From assembly GCA_030618065.1 (NCBI GenBank), contig JAUXEE010000105.1:1-7022 (forward strand): a stretch of DNA of 7,022 nt, read 5' to 3'. The stretch is from Gemmatimonadota bacterium. GTDB taxonomy: Bacteria > Gemmatimonadota > Gemmatimonadetes > Longimicrobiales > Gaopeijiaceae. Positions 4,756 to 7,022 of this stretch are shown here, piece after piece (the first letter of the stretch is position 1; every line of letters starts with the position of its first letter). Below the pieces are notes generated by a model, which had not been told where the DNA came from, did not search any database, and worked only from the letters and a program-made list of their open reading frames with translations. Position numbers and translations under genes: made by a program.

Positions 4756-7022
4756 ATGAAACGTCCTTCCGTCTCTCGTCTCTTCCTGGCTTCAGCCGCC
4801 CTGGCCACCGCCGTTATGTCCGCCGTCCTCACAGCCTGCCGGGAACCACCCTACGTGCCGGTCCTGGGACCACCCTTCGTGCCGGTCATGGAACCCCAGG
4901 CGGTGTTGGAAAGCTTCGACTGGTGGGACAACCAGGACTGGGATTGGTACGCGGAGAACATCCCCTTTTTCGATTCTCCGGATGAGGAACTCAACGCCAC
5001 CTATTACTATCGCTGGGAGCTTCTCACCAAGCATCTGGTCTACGGTTCCCCGGAATCGGGCTATACCTTCACCGAGTTCATCGACCGACCCTTTTGGTCC
5101 GGGACGTACGGGGCAATCAGCTGTCCCCTCGGTCACCAGTTCTACGAGGTCCGCTGGATCAAGGACCGCCGGATCATCGAAGACTTCGCCCGCTATTGGT
5201 TCGAAACCCCGGGGGCCGAGCCCCGGAGCTATTCGAACTGGTACGGGGACGCCATGTGGGCTACCTACGCCGTGTTGGGAGACCAGGGGCTACTTCGGAG
5301 GGTCTACCCCCACATGGAGAGGCAGGTGGCCGGGTGGACCGAGGAGAGATGGGATCCTGGGCACGAGATGTACAGGTGGGTCGGGGCCTGGGATGGTATG
5401 GAGACGAACATCAATTCCCGTCTCACCGACGATGAGTTTGGGGGGGCGGAGGGATACCGGCCCACGTTGAACAGCTATCTTTTCGCCGATCTTTCAGCCC
5501 TCTCGAAAACCGCCTCCCTCCTGGGTGAAGAAGAGAAATCGTCCGACTACCAAGCCCGGGCCTCAGCCCTCAAGGAACGGGTGCAGGAAGAGCTCTGGGA
5601 TCCTGGCCGGGAATTCTTTTTTCACCAATTCGCCTTCGATGAAAAGGACGGGATCCGGGCCAAGACTCTCACCTATGAATCCGGGCCCTATGCCGGGGAT
5701 CCCCACGGCCGGGAGCTCCTTGGGTACGTCCCTTGGCAATTCAACCTCCCGGATCCGGGATACGAAGCCGCCTGGAAGTTTCTCATGGATCCGGAGTACT
5801 TCTGGGCACCCTTTGGACCCACCGGTGTGGAACAAGGGGACCCCCAGTTCTTCGTCTCCCCCCACTGCTGCATTTGGAGCGGGAACGCCTGGCCTTACGC
5901 CACCACCCAGACGCTGGTGGCCCTGGCCAATCTACTGAACGACTACGACCAGGACGTCATCACTCGGGACGACTACGTTCGCCTCCTTCTGACGTACGCC
6001 CAGAGCCACCGTATGGACGATCGGCCCTATATCGCAGAGGCCGCCGATCCATTCACGGGCTCATGGGCCGGGCACAATGCCTTTTACCACTCGGAGCATT
6101 ACCTCCATTCGGGATTCGTGGACCCGGTCATCACGGGCCTGGTGGGACTTCGACCCCGGGCCGACGACACTCTGGTGGTGAACCCGCTGGCGCCGGAGGA
6201 GTGGGACTACTTTGCCCTCCAGGGGGTCGACTACCACGGCCACGACCTCTCCATCGTATGGGACCGGGAGGGGACCCACTACGGCCAGGGCCCAGGATTG
6301 GCGGTGTACCTGGATGGCCGGGAGCTGGCCAGGACCCCGGATCTCGGGGCGCTCAGAGTTTCCATTCCCTCTCCCATTCCCCCTCCCCTCGCCGAGGATC
6401 TCACCTCCCGTGTCCTCAACTTCGCCGTCAACAACGAGGGTAAGCATTTCCCTTACGCTTCCGCTTCCTCGAGCCTCCCCACGGCCCCACCATTTTACGC
6501 CGTGGATGGAAACCGATGGTACCACCCCTCCCCACCCAATCGGTGGGTCGCTGGGGGATCGGGGCCTGATTCGGATTGGTTTGAAGTGGACTTCGGTGTG
6601 GACCGCACCCTTACAGAGCTGAAGCTCTATTTCCTGGACTCCGAAAGCGGATCCCGGGTGGAGGTCACGGGAGAGGTGGAGTCGGCTGGGTTCCCTTCAA
6701 CCCAGGCCCACCCTGGAATCCCCATCCTGCCACCAGTCAACTACGAAATTCTCTCCTGGTACCAGGACGAAGGAGAGTGGGCACCTATTCCCGGCCAGGA
6801 GAGAACACCTGAGAACCCCCAGGGGCGCTTGTCGAACACCGTCGTATTTCCCGAGCTCGCCACGCCCCGCATTCGGGTCGTCTTCCACCATCAGGAGGAC
6901 GCCACCACGGGGCTCACAGAAGTGGAGGCATGGGGCCCGGGCGAGTTTCCTTTACCCGACCCTGTCCGGGCGGTGAACAATCTGGCCTGGAATCCTGGGG
7001 ATCAGGAATACCCAAGGACCAG
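4756..7022 (+). CDS. Lipoprotein MGH1/GH63-like glycoside hydrolase with discoidin-like domain (3' end outside window)
   Basis: 755 codons read without a stop to the right edge, so the gene is 3'-truncated. The signal peptide ends in the lipobox LTAC (Cys28), indicating a membrane-anchored extracytoplasmic enzyme. The (alpha/alpha)6 toroid features are ENIPFFDSPDEE (N-terminal), WDGMETN (212-218), GYRPTLNSYLFAD (233-245), GYVPWQF (323-329), CCIWSGNAWPYATTQT (371 onward) and HSGFVDPVITGLVGLRP (451 onward). By analogy with GH63-type enzymes, candidate acid and base residues are Asp213 or Glu216 and Glu428 (in AEAADPFTG); this is inference. A beta-rich segment (VNPLAPEEWDYFALQGVDYHG) and a proline linker (536-545) follow. 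Next is a discoidin-like domain (about 555-728; RWVAGG, DWFEVDFG, GLTEVEAW), probably glycan-binding. The substrate cannot be read from the sequence. The start lies 5 bp after the DUF885 stop with no clear Shine-Dalgarno, so coupled re-initiation is likely. Confidence 0.85.
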   Translation, partial: MKRPSVSRLFLASAALATAVMSAVLTACREPPYVPVLGPPFVPVMEPQAVLESFDWWDNQDWDWYAENIPFFDSPDEELNATYYYRWELLTKHLVYGSPESGYTFTEFIDRPFWSGTYGAISCPLGHQFYEVRWIKDRRIIEDFARYWFETPGAEPRSYSNWYGDAMWATYAVLGDQGLLRRVYPHMERQVAGWTEERWDPGHEMYRWVGAWDGMETNINSRLTDDEFGGAEGYRPTLNSYLFADLSALSKTASLLGEEEKSSDYQARASALKERVQEELWDPGREFFFHQFAFDEKDGIRAKTLTYESGPYAGDPHGRELLGYVPWQFNLPDPGYEAAWKFLMDPEYFWAPFGPTGVEQGDPQFFVSPHCCIWSGNAWPYATTQTLVALANLLNDYDQDVITRDDYVRLLLTYAQSHRMDDRPYIAEAADPFTGSWAGHNAFYHSEHYLHSGFVDPVITGLVGLRPRADDTLVVNPLAPEEWDYFALQGVDYHGHDLSIVWDREGTHYGQGPGLAVYLDGRELARTPDLGALRVSIPSPIPPPLAEDLTSRVLNFAVNNEGKHFPYASASSSLPTAPPFYAVDGNRWYHPSPPNRWVAGGSGPDSDWFEVDFGVDRTLTELKLYFLDSESGSRVEVTGEVESAGFPSTQAHPGIPILPPVNYEILSWYQDEGEWAPIPGQERTPENPQGRLSNTVVFPELATPRIRVVFHHQEDATTGLTEVEAWGPGEFPLPDPVRAVNNLAWNPGDQEYPRT
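4843..4890 (+). repeat. 24-bp tandem duplication after the lipobox of the glycoside hydrolase
   Basis: Two adjacent 24-bp units (4843-4866 and 4867-4890) differ at three positions. They encode EPPYVPVL and GPPFVPVM, beginning two residues after lipid-attachment Cys28 and followed by another EPQ. The result is a short Pro/Val-rich tether between the lipid anchor and the catalytic toroid. The duplication is in frame and probably changes only linker length. Confidence 0.8.

Noticed and set aside
6359..6390. Pyrimidine-rich tract as a regulatory or triplex-forming element
   Set aside because: It is interrupted by A residues and is explained by codons for the Ser/Ile/Pro linker between the hydrolase and discoidin-like domains.
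5733..6443. 236-codon + strand open frame within the glycosidase region
   Set aside because: It is a shadow in another frame. The frame starting at 4756 carries all recognisable glycosidase motifs and is uninterrupted.

Overview
The window is GC-rich bacterial DNA, densely coded on the + strand only. It holds three exported-protein genes in one tightly packed transcription unit, with gaps of 8 bp and 5 bp and no terminator between them. The family combination is a roughly 1,050-residue BNR/VPS10-like propeller protein, a DUF885 lipoprotein and a lipoprotein MGH1-like glycoside hydrolase, all with strong third-position G/C. This suggests a Gemmatimonadota-like or other heterotrophic, polymer-degrading bacterium of soil or sea. 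The taxonomic call is inference from gene content and is only moderately supported.

Region by region. Bases 1-92 are leader; they carry no recognisable promoter and stay open in the frame of gene 1. Bases 93-3323 encode a secreted multi-Asp-box beta-propeller protein with a FlgD-like Ig domain and a helical tail. Its first 47 codons are built from an imperfect 36/39-bp tandem repeat that also duplicates the start codon. Bases 3332-4750 encode a DUF885 lipoprotein, a putative metallopeptidase. It is markedly shorter than the usual family length and carries a perfect 15-bp direct repeat where the missing middle section would be. From 4756 to the right edge (7022) runs a third gene without a stop: a lipoprotein glycoside hydrolase of the GH63/MGH1-like (alpha/alpha)6 type, followed by a discoidin-like (F5/8 type C) domain. 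It continues outside the window.

Taken together, the unit looks like an extracytoplasmic degradation set: one putative peptidase and one glycosidase anchored as lipoproteins, plus a secreted propeller that may bind or process glycan or protein. A joint role on a glycoprotein or proteoglycan-like substrate is a hypothesis from co-location only. I saw no RNA genes, CRISPR array, insertion sequence, phage gene or defence system, and nothing that clearly amounts to a new system. The points most worth a second look are the repeated start region of gene 1, the shortened DUF885 protein, and the composition of the three-gene unit.
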